Of a DNA stretch of 64,000 nt, positions 11,454 to 23,210 are shown one piece after another. Positions within the stretch are counted from its first letter, which is position 1. Each line of letters starts with the position of its first letter. The position numbers and the translations under genes were made by a program. The notes under the pieces were generated by a model. It was not told where the DNA came from. It searched no databases and saw nothing but the letters and a program-made list of their open reading frames with translations. Source of the stretch: Neonectria sp. B-13 (lineage: Eukaryota; Ascomycota; Sordariomycetes; Hypocreales; Nectriaceae); NCBI GenBank assembly GCA_002682825.1, contig NOKP01000001.1, positions 2,134,464-2,198,463 on the forward strand, in the 5' to 3' direction.

Positions 11454-13623
11454 ATGGATATCAACTTGGACAATTTCTGGGAATACCTGCCTACCGTCCT
11501 CCTCGTCATCGCCTCGTCCAAGTATGTGGCAATCAACCTTCAAATGGTCGACCACGAGATCAAGGCCGAGTTGAGCTTGGACGAAGACGCGAATTCCTTC
11601 GACCAGGTCTATGGCAGACTTCTAGCGGCATCGCGGATGTTTAGTGTGACCCATCTCGGCATTACGGCAGTTCACTGGGACTCTAGTAGGTGCATAACTC
11701 CTCGGAGCAAAGCTCTGCCTGTAGCCGCGCTGACAATGTGTAGACAAATATACATCATATACCTACAGGATCGCCATCAACCCATTAATCGCCAACAACA
11801 CCCCGCGACAGCAGTCACTGTCCAAGTATCTTGATCGGCGGCTGAACCTGTCGCACAGCTCGCTTCAGTTTCTCCAGAAGCACGATCTCAGCTTGGCTAC
11901 AGCCTTTGGCAAGGGCGTTCCCTACCTCAGTCGCCGAGAGTTTGGCCTTGCCAAGCTGCGGTTGGCCGGCACAACCTGGCCTGAGACAGTGAACTTTAAT
12001 ACAATCAGCTGGAAAGAATTCGAATTTGTTGATGAGCTTCGAAAGAAATTGAGAGATTGGCTTGATAAGGACTCACCTCCGGTACGCTGTTCAAGGTTCT
12101 CCCTAGTTTGTTACTGCTCTCGAGGAACTGACGCGGACCAGAAACCATCGTGGCTTCGCATATTCGACCCATTAGGAGGAACACTGACGAAAGAGACAGC
12201 TAGACTTGTGTTTCAGCTTGTCCAAAACGAATTCGGCAGATGCCGATGCTGGAGGGACGCTGATAATTAGGGATTGATCATATCTCGCGCGAATTTTGAT
12301 CTGAGCGCTGAGGTAGGTGAGCCAAGTACTGGTCAACGTGGCCGATATCTAACAAACATCAAGGCCCTAGCCGAGGAGACGAGGGCCAAGAAGACAGCCA
12401 TCGCGGAGCAGCTTGGTGAGTTTGCTCAAGCAAGGCGACGCTCAAGTGCTATTTCTGATGTTTCTCGCCCACACAAGGTTTACTGTGGATTTTCGAGGCG
12501 CTCAACGGTGGTTTGAAGTTTGAAGAACTCGCTCCATTTGGTGTTCCACTCCGTACAAAGCCTCCCCGTCCCGATGTCTTGGCGTCCTTGGGAGAGGCCC
12601 CGGAACACTGGCAAGGCACCACGATGCAACAGCTCAAGGAGATCTTCGACATGACGAAAAAGAACTCATCTATGATTGTGGTACACGATGCCCTAGTTGA
12701 CTTGGGCTTCCTCTACTCCGTCTTTGTGGGGCCGCTTCCACTGGTCATCAACACCTTTCAGAGCCAGATTCATAAAGACCTCTTCCCACAGGTTACCGAG
12801 ACCAAGTGGGTGCTCACTAAGTTCGACGATTTGACCGTTGAAGATACCGATATCAACATCATGTACTGGGAACACGGTGACCAGTGGTTTCCCAGCGTTT
12901 ACACAATACCCGGCATGGGGTACACTGTCCGTGAAGACACCTCCCTTGTCGACATAATCACTGCTGATCCACACGACGCCGGCCTTGCAAGTACGTGGAC
13001 TATAAAAAACTACAGGCAAACGTTGACAAAGCACAGGCTACAAGACTGTCATGATCTTCCTCAAGACCCAATGCAAACGATGGCAAGTTTGTAGATGGGC
13101 GGAGAGAGATCCCGATTCTAACTTAATTACTTCGCAACCACCATGGGACATCGGCAATGACTCTTCGTTCTCGAGGCTGGACAGACTTCTGATGGGAGAC
13201 GACATCGACATACCGGAATTCCCCGAGTTCTGGGAAGGTGTTCGCAACCGGATCCATATCGGCCATCTTGGCGCCCTACATATCGACGACAACTGTAGAT
13301 TCAATTATGCAAGTCCTGGTGCAAGCGAGCCGTGGCACCCGCCAGAAGACGAACCGTCGCCGCCGTCTACCGAGACAGTTTCTGACAGCCAGAATGATAT
13401 TACCTTTGGCCCCGCCACCTGCCAGCAGTTCGTCAAGGAAGTGCAAGACCACGCGGACCAGCTGCGGATGTATGCCAACATGTGCCGGCAGGCCTCGGAC
13501 CACCGGGACGTAGACCTTGTCCGGGGCAAGGTCCGCGCGATGGAGCGCGAGGTCGATGAAGCCCGGGAACAGATCGGTAAATACTTGGAGAGGATGGGTG
13601 GGCGATTGGAATGGGAGAGCTAG
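11454..13623 (+). CDS. PARN/CAF1-family ribonuclease homologue with degenerate active site and in-frame TAG (pseudoenzyme or pseudogene)
   Basis: PARN/CAF1 proteins (PARN, PNLDC1, fission yeast Triman) are DEDD 3' exonucleases that trim poly(A) tails or small RNAs. My model has exons 11454-11685, 11744-12081, 12142-12415, 12478-12990 and 13037-13623. Family features seen: the N-terminal block MDINLDNF..LP..L..I, the LGITAVHWDS strand, GVPYLSRREF, the VHDALVDLGF..F.GPLP core with Asp356, an FP...ETKW segment, and HDAGLASY with His447, then a coiled tail. The first DEDD motif reads INLQ: residues 28 and 30 are Asn and Gln where catalytic Asp and Glu are expected, and Ala452 sits where the last Asp is expected. 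Codon 233 (12268-12270) is TAG in frame; a 63-nt intron (12208-12270) could remove it but would also delete family-like sequence. The first 60-nt intron is a multiple of three and may be retained. Family assignment is firm; function is doubtful. The stop codon is 110 bp from the convergent mL46 gene. Confidence 0.7.
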
Positions 13624-13733
13624 AACAGCATCGTCACGAATGGAGGAACCAGGCCCGGAGAGGCCTTGAATTTCTGTACAGCAAGTATACATAGTAATTG
13701 TACACGCAGCACCCAACCGCTGCTCTAAGTTTT

Positions 13734-14919
13734 CTACCTGTCTGCCATCATGTTGCGGACTCCGCGGAAGTACTCGGGAGACAGCTCTTTCTCGAGCTCC
13801 TCACGGGTCAACCACTTGAAGTCGGTGTAGCCGAAGCGATTATCTTTGAGGTCGGCCTGGCCGGCCATGATGCGACCCTTGATGAAGAAGGTCTTTTGGC
13901 CCTTCTTCTCCACGGTGCCGTCCTTGACGACGGGCTCGGTGACGACGTGGGCGACGGGCACACGGCCTACGACCCAGGTGTTCATGTTGACACCGGCGGC
14001 CTCGTCCAGGGATCGCTTAGCGGACTGGTTTCATGTTAGCAGTTGTACTGGTGTTGAAGCCCCAAAGGGAGGCCCTGAAACTCACGTCATGCAGGTTCTG
14101 GTCCTTGGGAATGACGTCGGCAGGGAAGACCCAACCCTCCTCGCTTTTGACCACCAGGTACAGCGTTCGGTCAAGCTGACGGTCCAGCCTGCGCACATCG
14201 CCCGCCTTGTCGGCCTCGGTGACACGGCTAACCGGGGGGTCGATGGGGACGATATCGGCAGCGCCAATGACCTCGGCGTCGTCGCTGACGCGGGCCTCGG
14301 CGTCCTTGAGCAGGGCCTTGACGATGCTCTCCTGGTTGCTGAGCTCGTCGCCGACGCGGAGCTCGTCGTCCCAGGCCTTGGAGCTCTTGCCGTTGTACAC
14401 ACCCAGCTCCTTGGCGACGGTGCCCTGGCGGTCCTGGACCTTGATGTTCCAGTCGAGGCGGCGGGCCGTGTCGGGCTTGTAGTAGATGCCCGTGATGAAG
14501 GGCGTGTTGAGGCGCTCCTCCAGGCGCTTCTGATAGAAGAAGAAGGAGTTCTCAAAGGGGTGCAGCTCGCGCGTCACCAGCGGCGGTCGGGTCAGGATCA
14601 TGCCGGAGCGGACATCGTACGGCGGCGGAGGCGGCGGCGGCGGGCGCGTGGCTTCGGAGCTGGTAGCGGCGACGGGAGCAGCATCGGAGTAGAGACGGGA
14701 GGAGATTCTGGCAAAGGGAGAGGCGGTGGCGGCGACGGAGGAGGCGCATCGGGCGCAGACGTTGGGCGAAGCTGTGAAAGAGGCAACGGTCAGTTTCGGA
14801 AAACTTGATATGCCCCCGGCTGTCACCACACGAGAGCGGTCAATTGAGGGACGTGGGGGTTGTCACTCACTCGAAAGAACGGCCTGGATGGCGCGTCCGC
14901 CTCTACTTGATGCTGTCAT
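13734..14919 (-). CDS. Mitochondrial large-subunit ribosomal protein mL46
   Basis: mL46 (MRPL46; yeast MrpL17) is a Nudix-fold protein of the mitochondrial 54S/39S large ribosomal subunit. Exons on the minus strand are 14919-14871, 14771-14086 and 14024-13734, giving 341 residues. Seen: a basic, Ser/Ala-rich N terminus with no acidic residues for the first 35 or so positions, fitting a mitochondrial presequence; a poly-proline run encoded by a GGC/GGN-rich tract near 14621-14645; the SGMILTRPPLVTRELHPFE opening of the mature protein; the RTLYLVVKSEEGWVFPADVI core; and a C-terminal FFIKGRI..G..... domain ending in RGVRNMMADR. The first exon was chosen because its ATG and GTGAGT donor restore frame; a start inside the intron at 14829 would be less like a presequence. 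It is tail-to-tail with the PARN-like gene. Confidence 0.9.
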
Positions 14920-16104
14920 TATGGCTGGCTCACGTGGTTGGCTCTGGAAACGTGGTGCGAGCAACCCAAAAATTAAAAGCCGTGATGTTCAGGAACCTCC
15001 GCGCCTTCAAGTTCGAGATGGAGACTTTTTCCGTCCGGGGCTGGCTGGCCTGCGATTGGACTGGGAGCTGAAGAGAGGTACGTACCTGCGGCATGTCCCT
15101 GAGGTGTACTACTGGTGGGGCGGGTTGCCAGTGGTTGTCCAGGCTTACCTAAGGCACCTGATGGCCCCGCCATACTAGCAAAGCTCCTTCATGCCTCAGG
15201 CAGTAGTATCCACTCCGAACCCGTACCACAACAAAACAGTTTTTCTCTTCCTTCACTTCTGTTCTTCTTCTTCTTCTCCTTAAGGCACCATTTCCTTATC
15301 GTCAAGACCCATTCCACCTCCAGAATGTCCTGACCATTTACGCGTGCCGAGAGCGAATTTAACGCAGTCTTTTTCGCTAGCGGGACCTGCAGAAGGAATT
15401 CCTTTCTCTTCCTACCGGGTTCTGTTAGATAGATACTGCTGACATCTCTTAAATGCTGTGAACCCTCCTTTTGAGGAACCCGCCTCGACCGCATCGCAGA
15501 CTTTAAAGCGTCGGAACTGCCGCTGGTCGAAGTTCGAGTGCCTCCTTACGTGGTGCTCGCTTCCGCGGCGCAACCGTGATTATCTCGTACCAACCAGCTT
15601 TCGCAATGCCGGTATGCGGTCCCGGCTTTTGGCTTCCCGTGGCCGCTTGCTGAATATCGTCTGGTCGCAGTTTCTAGGCCTATCCCGTGACCCGTGGGAA
15701 CTCTCGCTGGTAACTCTCCGTCACTCCCCAGGTCATCGGCTAAGGACTCTTTGCTAGGCGCCCCCGTTTTGTCACTAAATGCACGCATGCCCAAAGCCTC
15801 CTGCAACTGAAGCCGAAGCTGCGCCATCTTTGATTTCCTAAACCCTAGGCCTCACAAGCCTACGAGAGACGATATTTAGACAAAAACTACCTACACATTG
15901 GAGCCAATCAACTGGGGCCCATAACAACATGACCACACCTGACCTTGCAATCCCGATCCGACTCCTGCGCGACACCTCGCTACCAAAGCTAACAATCATG
16001 TCCACCGTGTCAAATGATGCTGGGTATCAACCATATGGCCCGCCCAATAATGCCTGAAAACGCCTGATAAAACACTTCCCGCTCGCTCTCGTCTTCGTGA
16101 TTAA
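14920..16104. other. Spacer between the mL46 start and the RING/PHD gene stop
   Basis: About 1.2 kb with no supportable gene. The left part is presumably the mL46 promoter; a pyrimidine-rich run (TTCTTCTTC) lies near 15259-15280. Short open frames on both strands translate to non-conserved sequence. Confidence 0.6.
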
Positions 16105-18362
16105 TCAAGCCTGAAGCTCTTCCACGGCCTGGGCCACCTCCTTGGTCGCCCGCTTCTCCCATGACCGGCGCGCATCTCCGTTCAGCGAAATCGCGTCCTT
16201 TACCTCGTCGTACAGTTTCCGCGAGATGTCCCGATTGATGGTGGCATACTGCTCCGTCGTCAACTTCTGCGCCCGCCAGTGCGGTCTCAGAGCAATTTTG
16301 ACGATGTCGTTGATGCTCCTCTTCTCTTCCTGTGACATGGTCCACCTCGTCGGTGAGTGTTGATCGTCCGAGTGCGCCGGGACTTGGTGGGGTCGTCGCG
16401 GACGGGGTTGGCGCAACTCCAGAGGTCGACCCTCTGGCCTGCTCTCTGGTCTGCTCGGCCGCGATTCCGAATCGCTGTGATCATTGCTCTTCCTGGTGGG
16501 GGAATAGTTCGCAGGAGGGTACCTGGGTTGGATGTTTGTGCTGAGGGATAGCGGTGGAGAGCTTGGTCGGCCCTCTGATCTGGAGGGTCGCGATTCCGAA
16601 TCGCTGTGATCGTGATTCTTCCGGTTAGGGGAATAGTTCGCTGGAGGATATATAGGCTGGATATGGGTGCTGAGAGATAAGGGCGGAGAGTTTGGTCGGC
16701 CACCCACGCTGGGTAGTGGGGGTGGTGTAAGCGAGAGGGCGCGCGGGCTGCTGTGTGCAGAAGGGGATGGAGAAATGGCTGGAGAGAGGGCCGGCGACGA
16801 CGCTTCTGGAGGGTATCGCCATCCTACGACCGTTACCGATGTCTCGTCATCCGACATGGCATGTGGCTCAAGTTCTTTGAGAAGGGATGAGACTAGAGGG
16901 GGATCGATATTGTTTCGGCCGGCGACACCGTTGCTGGACGACGTCCCATTGGTGGCTCGAATGGCCGAGGGTCCGGCAGAGGCGAAGGCGGAGGCGGAGG
17001 TAGCAGAGGCAGCGGCAGCGGCAGCGGCAGCAGCGACAGTGGCGGGTGAGGACATTGAGCTTGAGGCCTCGCCGACCTGAGTTGGCAATCGTCGAGTCCG
17101 CGGGCGCTTGAGCTTGCGTTCGGGCTCTTGGACGACAGGCTCCCTGGGCGACGCGGTGACAGAGCGCACCTTGCGCTTTCTGGTGTTGGTATTTGGGGCG
17201 GGTTCATCGACTTCGCGAGCACGATCGAGGGCGCCCCAGGCCCGCCTCTCGTCGCGAGTCTCCTCGACAGGCTCGGGGACCGACTGCAGGCGATCGCTAA
17301 TGGCCTGGGGAATATTGTTCACGAAGGCATCGCGAGCGCCCAGGCGCTGGGCAATCTCCATTCGCTGCTGCCATCGATCGAGTTCCCGTCGGCCGAGTTC
17401 CTGGAACTGGCGGAACTGCTCGAGGTCTTCGTCTTCGTTGTCGTGGTTGTCCAGGTCTAGTTCACTCATCTCGTAGAAGCGCCCCGAGAACTGGCCCCAG
17501 GCGCCTTGCCACTCGACGTTGCGAGCTTGACGACGTGCCCTTCTAAGACGCTCCCGAGTTCGGACGTGGTATCCTCGGACACTTCGGGGGTTCGGGCGTC
17601 GGACGTCCTGGGGACGTGGAGAACGCTCGCCAGCTTCGGCTGTCGCTGGATCTTCGACCAGCTGGAAGAGATGGGAACACTCCATGCAGTACCAGTCGCC
17701 ATCGGGAATGCACTCGAGGCCAACGCAGTGTGTGTGGTATGCGGCATCGCAGCTATCGCACAGGAGGAGGACATCTTCCCGCTCGGCGGAGTTGCAGACG
17801 GGGCACGGGTTGCCTTGTTCCTCCTCCTCCTCGGGATTATCGCCTAGCCACTGCTGAACGTCGAACTCGGCGACCTGTTTCTTATCTTGAACGTCGTACT
17901 CGCAAATGACGGAGCCTGCATGGAGAAAAAAAAATCAGTCAGCGGGTGGACACATGCATGGCGGCAGAGACAGGGCAACATACCATCGACACCGTTGTAG
18001 ACGCGCACCGAATGGAAGGGGTTGCGGCAAATGGGACAGGTGTTGGTTTTTTGAGCCCAGGAGCGAATGCAGGCATCGTGGATGATGTGGTTGCACCCGT
18101 CGAGGGCGGCGACAATGTTGAGGTAGCTGGAGTCGTCATTGCCGTTGCTATTGCTGTTGCCGTTGTCGACGTCGACGTCGCCTTCAACTTTGACTTGGGC
18201 AGCCTCGGGGGCGGTAGCGGCGGGTACCGGGACGGCGTCACCAACACCAACACCACCAGCACCACCGCTACCACCACCACCGCCGTGGTCAACGTCGGGA
18301 GACGTTGAACGAGGCAGGGGCAGAGGATCCAGGCATATAATGCACTGCTCCGGTTCAGACAT
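16105..18362 (-). CDS. RING and PHD finger protein of the Asr1/PHRF1 type (putative E3 ubiquitin ligase linked to RNA polymerase II)
   Basis: Proteins with RING, PHD and an RNA polymerase II CTD-binding end (yeast Asr1, human PHRF1) ubiquitylate or escort polymerase II. Exons 18362-17984 and 17915-16105 give 729 residues. Seen: an N-terminal RING beginning CIICLDPL, interrupted by a Gly/Ala/Val and Asn/Ser-rich loop before CNHIIHDACIRSW and CPICRNPF; then a PHD finger (CPVCNSAER, LLCDSCDAAYHTHCVGL, WYCMEC); an Arg-rich region; a long Ser/Pro-rich disordered part; and a folded helical C terminus ending AVEELQA that may be the CTD/SRI-like module. A 43-residue unit is duplicated in tandem and contains NYSPNRK/NYSPTRK motifs. 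ATG 18362 was preferred to an in-frame ATG at 18554 because the upstream segment is Pro/His-rich and looks like leader. The CTD-binding role is inferred from architecture. Confidence 0.82.
16444..16701 (-). repeat. 129-bp tandem duplication encoding a 43-residue repeat
   Basis: Two adjacent in-frame units (16701-16573 and 16572-16444) inside the RING/PHD gene encode GRPxSPPLSLST.IQP.YPPANYSP.RK..DHSDSESRPSR.E. They differ at only a few residues (N/S, H/N, I/R, N/T, NH/SN, S/P), so the duplication is fairly recent or is kept similar by selection or conversion. Confidence 0.9.
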
Positions 18363-21300
18363 GATCTCGAATTCGATATTGCAGACTGGCTCTTGATGGA
18401 AACATGTAAAAAGAATCGGGCGGGAGGGATTTCGATGATTCGAGCGGAGTGGGAGCGGCGGTCGACGGTGACGGTTCTGGGGCGGGATGGTTTTGGGGGG
18501 GCCTAAAGGGTCTGGCTTTGGGTGGTGATGTATTAGTGGATGGTTCTGGTACAAGACGCCTGAGAGAGCCTGCTGGGAATTGAAAGAGGAAGAGTTGAGC
18601 AGCGGGCTTCAGAGGCGGTTTTCGCGCGTGTTAGGGGACCTTGGTGGGGCCAATCAGGTGCTTCGGGGCCCGGGGAGGGAGGGGGCAGTTGCCATGACCC
18701 TTCCTGCTGGCTGGTGCGGGCTGGTTGGATGGATGGATGGTTGGACGGATTGGATGACTGAGGTTGGATGGGTCTGGCTTTGGGTCTTGTCTTTGAAGTC
18801 TGTCTGCCTGCCTTTTGCTGGCTGGCTGTGGCTGCTGCTGCCCCCATGAGACCCATCCGTGAGGCCCAGCTCAGCGAGTCGACCAGCCAATCTTTGGAGC
18901 GGGAAGGGCTCGGGGTCTTGGTTCCTGGGTCTCGGGTCTTGGCCTCGCGGGTCTGATCATGCACGATAGGTTTGCTTGGTGGTTTCATATACGTACTCGG
19001 GTTTTCTTTCCTTCTCGACGGAGGATTTACGCTCCTCGTGTCCCTACGCGCAGTATTCGTATGGGGATGGATGGAAGGATGGATGGATGGTGCGAGTGCT
19101 CGGTACAGCAATGGCTTGGAACCACTAACAACAGGCACCGAGTGGCGACCCTGGCTGGTTCAGTTGGCTGGATGGGTGGGTGGGCGGCCAGCCAGGCGTC
19201 GAGGGTGGGCGGCCCGTCTCGTTCCCCTTTGGCGAGAGAGGAGGCAGGCAACTTTATCCGGAGAGTGAAACTCGCAAGGAGAGATGACAAGCAGAACGGG
19301 AAGGGGGTTTAAGAGGAGGAGGGGAGGAAGAGGAGCAGTGGAATAAAGAATAAAGAATAAAGAATAAAAAAGTCTCGGCTTTTAAGAGCGGCCCTGCTTT
19401 GACGACCAGGTCCCGTTGGCACCTTTTGAAGGGGAGACAGCCGAGAGTCCGAGACGTGCTTCGGTGAGGTAGGTGGCCGGTACCCAATGTACGTGGCCAC
19501 GGGACAAGGCAAAGCAGAGAGTACAAAGATGGGAGCAAGAGTAAGAATATTTAAGAGTCAAGGTAAGAATAGGAACAGGGACAGGGAAAGGAATAAGAAT
19601 GAGAGAAGCGGTTAGATGAGTGGATGGATGGACGGATGACGGAGGTGGGAGCCCTGATGGACTGTGCTAAAAGCTGTCCAGAGCAGTACTAGCCTAGTAA
19701 GTACCTAAGGCATGGCCGTGTCGCCTGTAGGTACTGCACCCGACTGCACTGCGCTGCGCTGCGCTGTGCTGTGCTGTACTGTGCCTCCTCGCCCCATCGC
19801 CCCAGCTGGGGATGGGGCAGGACAGGACGGGATGGATGGGATAACTAAGGGATGAATAGATATTGCATAAGGAAGCCGGGAACCTCGCACGTGTGACCAG
19901 ACCGGGTCATCCATGGAGTCCAGAGGCAGGTACCTACCCACATAGCAGCAGCTGGGGGCCACCGTAGAGACCACCAACTCACTGTTGCCCTTAACAGGGA
20001 CGGGCTCGTCCAGTTCCTTCAACTTCGCTCTCGGACATGGAGGCCGCCACTCGCTCAGCAGCGGGCAACGGAAAGCCCACGTTAGTGCTCACCTCACTGG
20101 CTCGGTCCCAGCAACCCGCGAAGCATACTGAACACCCGTATCTAAAAACAGGGCAGTTCCACCTCCCCCCCCCCCAGCCTTGCTCCTACATAAGTATGTA
20201 CGGAGGAGCACCGGAGGCTTGTACTGTAGGCTCTTTTGGGGGCGCAGCTGGCAGGCGGGTAGTGGGCGGGCACCACCATCTGGCACCTGGCAGCAGCTCG
20301 GTGTGTCGAGCCGCAAGCGCTCGAGCATGAGCACGGGCATACGGGCATGGGACATGGATATGGGGCCGCATGGGCATCGCCGAAGTGTGCCTCCAACTAT
20401 TCGCGACGAAGATTATACTCGGTTCAAACCGAAACCTCCCAGTCCAGTCCAAGGGACGCGGCAGGGAGGCTGGTTCTCACCCGCATGCAATATCCTCCAT
20501 TCCTAGGTACTAAGCCGGGTGGTGGAGAGGTTGCCCCCATCGTGTACTATGTGCCTTGTTGCTTCGACTTGCCGGCCGGACGATGCGGCCGCGTGATGGC
20601 TCTGGGAGACTGGGCCATGGCTGGCTAACAGTCTCCATTCCATCCCACTCCCAGGCCCTTTCTGGGTCTCATGGCCTCCTGGTCTCCAGTACTCGAACTC
20701 GAACCAGTAGTCTAGTTCTCTAAGGTACCTAGCCTGCCTATAAGCTCGCCTGGCTGAACCGGCGGCCTGCGTTAATCGAGTCACGCACGCCGCACGTTGA
20801 TGGACTCTGTCTGGTCATATCGACTCCCTCGACTCTCTTATCTGCGAACCCTTTCACTGCACATCATCGCCCACGCTTTGTGAAATCAAGTGCCCCCCGT
20901 GACCCATGGGTCGGCCTCATCGCCATGATCCGTCCCCATCCATTCAGTCTCGATGGCACCCAACCCGCCAGGCATAGGGCAGACCCCACCTCATCTGCCG
21001 ACGTGGCTCGTTGAGCGCATCGTAATTCTCGGCAAATGCTGACGAGGAAGACAAAGACGCGCAGATGTTTTGCTTGTTATGTTTTCTTTTGTTATTTATT
21101 TGGGGTGGTTGGCTATCGGCAGTCTCAGGTGGGCTTGCTGCGAGAATGAGACACTGCCTGAGCCGACGATGAGTTGTTCCATGAGCGCGCAGGAACTCCA
21201 CTGCGCTATGCTCGGGAGGGAGGGAGGGATCAAGCTTGGCAGATGAACTTTGGGTTCGCGCTCTCGACCTGTCAACGACGTCGCTGAATCAGACATTCGC

Positions 21301-21769
21301 ACTTGTGGTTTCACAGCGCTGGCTTCTGGACGGGGAACCTGACCTCACCGCTCATTCCATCACTAGAAAACATCCTCATATATCGCTTTGCCTGTGGCTG
21401 ATTTACGAGGTCGAGTTTGTCGACAGACAGACCCAGCGCTGAAGACGTCGTGGTACCTTGTCAAATTCTTAGAAGCGCGAGGCGCATCCTTGATGAGATC
21501 GGCTTTCCGCCCACGAGACGAAAACGCCGGCGCTGGTTCGACCGATAATCACGTTTTGGTGGAGGCCCAAACAATTCCGTGTCTTCATGTTGAAGGGTCC
21601 GAGACCATGCAATTTTTTTTTTCCATTGCTAATCGACCAACCTCTATGACCGAAGATCGGGTGCTGACGTCCAGTTCGTCAACTCGTAGTGTAGGCGCGA
21701 AATCCATGTCCCCCCTTACACCAGACCGAAAAGCAAAAGCCGTAACTTCCTCCGAGAAAGTCCACTCCT
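18363..21769. other. Gene-free spacer between the RING/PHD gene and eL43
   Basis: About 3.4 kb with no supportable gene. It includes GGAT/GGATGGATGG repeats near 18727-18745 and 19064-19092, a TAAAGAATAAAGAATAAAGAATAAA run at 19343-19368, a CTGCG/CTGTG pentamer run at 19745-19783, and a C homopolymer near 20165-20175. Open frames here reflect repeat sequence. The segment just right of 18362 should carry the promoter of the RING/PHD gene. Confidence 0.6.
19745..19783. repeat. CTGCG/CTGTG pentamer tandem run
   Basis: Consecutive pentamers CTGCG then CTGTG repeat with small variations. Simple-sequence DNA in a gene-free spacer. Confidence 0.75.
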
Positions 21770-22414
21770 TTAAACCTCAGCAATCTCCCTCAGTCGTCGC
21801 AGGGTCGATCGCATGGCGGCGGCAGCGGGGGTGCTGTGGCACGGTTAGCTCTGTCTGTTGTTGGACCCGGGTCGGCCAAAATCGAGGAGTGACGCACGAG
21901 ACGGTGTAGGCACCACCAGCGACGGTGCGCTTGCAAGATCGGCAATCCCAGATACCAGTGGCGTTTCGTCGGACGGTGGTCTTGCCGCAGAACGTGCAGG
22001 TGTACTTGGCGTGCTGGGTGATTTCCATCTTCTTCACCTGCTTTCGCAGAGAGGCACCGTAACTGTAGAGCAGTCTGGTTAGTTGTATGTTCCCCTAGGG
22101 TTGATGCTGGACCCGAGTCGGTTGCTGTTGACTTGGTTGTTGAGATTCGCCACGACCGTACAAGTAGCGTCTGAAGTTGTCTCTCCTCGGGAGACATTCC
22201 CTCCTCTTCATGCACTCCGGGCAGCAGTGTAGGTCGTGGCGGAATCCGGGACGCAGAGCCAAAGTCGATCTCGAGGGTTGTTGGCGATGAGCTTCGTGGG
22301 ACTTACCGAACACCATATTTACCGCTGGAAGCAAGGTTAGCATTTTCCTGATGGCAAGATCAATTGAGGGGGGGATACGCACGTCACGCCGACCTTCTTC
22401 GTTCGCTTGGTCAT
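21770..22414 (-). CDS. rpl43: Cytosolic 60S ribosomal protein eL43 (L37a/L43)
   Basis: eL43 is a small zinc-binding protein of the 60S ribosomal subunit. Exons on the minus strand are 22414-22383, 22324-22307, 22062-21898 and 21833-21770, giving exactly 92 residues, the usual length. Seen: N terminus [19 protein letters not shown], the zinc ribbon cysteines in CTFCGK and CRSCKR with the family spacing, and the C terminus [17 protein letters not shown]. Three introns, including two around an 18-nt exon, are typical of ribosomal protein genes in filamentous ascomycetes. No defects. It diverges from the oxidoreductase gene across about 0.8 kb. Confidence 0.97.
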
Positions 22415-23210
22415 CTTGGAGGATTATGTGTGGGACGTCTTGGGGAGGGTGAAGACGAGAAGATGGACGAAGGCAGGTGTAGTTGGTCCGGAGGCTGACG
22501 GCACCAAAATGTCAAGAAAGTTGGAGTTGTGATTTTCCTTAGGGCAAGCACGTGAGGGGAAGCGAAATGGACCCACTCCTAGATTTGTTCGATAATGTAA
22601 TATTTTTGTGAAAGGGGAAAACCTCGGCAAAACTGGAGAAAATGTCTTGGCACAGAGGTCGAAGGCCCAAGGTGCTCCTACTCGTGTGCCCATCAGATTT
22701 CCATAGACCTGAATCATGTTCCCTACTCTAGACAGCATGGGGTTTTGCACAGGTACGACGGCATCAAGGCCATAAAACAGACTCGCTTCACGGTGGCTGA
22801 AACAGCATTACAGAGTGACGCAGCTCAAATAGAGATTCATGAAAGATAGAATGTTCCATCCGTACAACCTTTTGGAGACCATGAAGATTCAGGAATATCC
22901 AGTGCTGTCCTGTCCATCATAGCTCTCAGTCCTCGTCCGCGAATCTGGCTGGAAGACGAGTTCAGATAAGATGCTGATGCAGCTAAATCGCGAATCCGCG
23001 GCCCCTGCTGCACCCGCAGCCTAGGTGGGCCGTTTTGTTGCACGACCGCCGCCACCACGGACCGGGTTTAGGAGGCGAGAATCGTGTAAAAGCTGGCCAG
23101 GTATCGCGTTTGCCATTTTGTCCATTCCACTATTTCTACCCTCCATTTGTTGCTTCTTCTTAAATCTGATTTATGAGTGAACTCTCTGTGCGTTGTGCGC
23201 TGCCGTCATT
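22415..23210. other. Divergent promoter region, eL43 and the oxidoreductase
   Basis: About 0.8 kb between two divergent starts. No gene seen. Short minus-strand frames at 22424-22750 and 22837-23058 have no recognisable content. Confidence 0.6.

Noticed and set aside
20165..20175. C homopolymer as a possible sequencing gap or special structure
   Set aside because: A short C run is common simple sequence; nothing adjacent supports a function.
20426..20440. GGTTCAAACC, resembling a tRNA B-box
   Set aside because: It is a short self-complementary sequence with no A-box or acceptor stem at the right distance.
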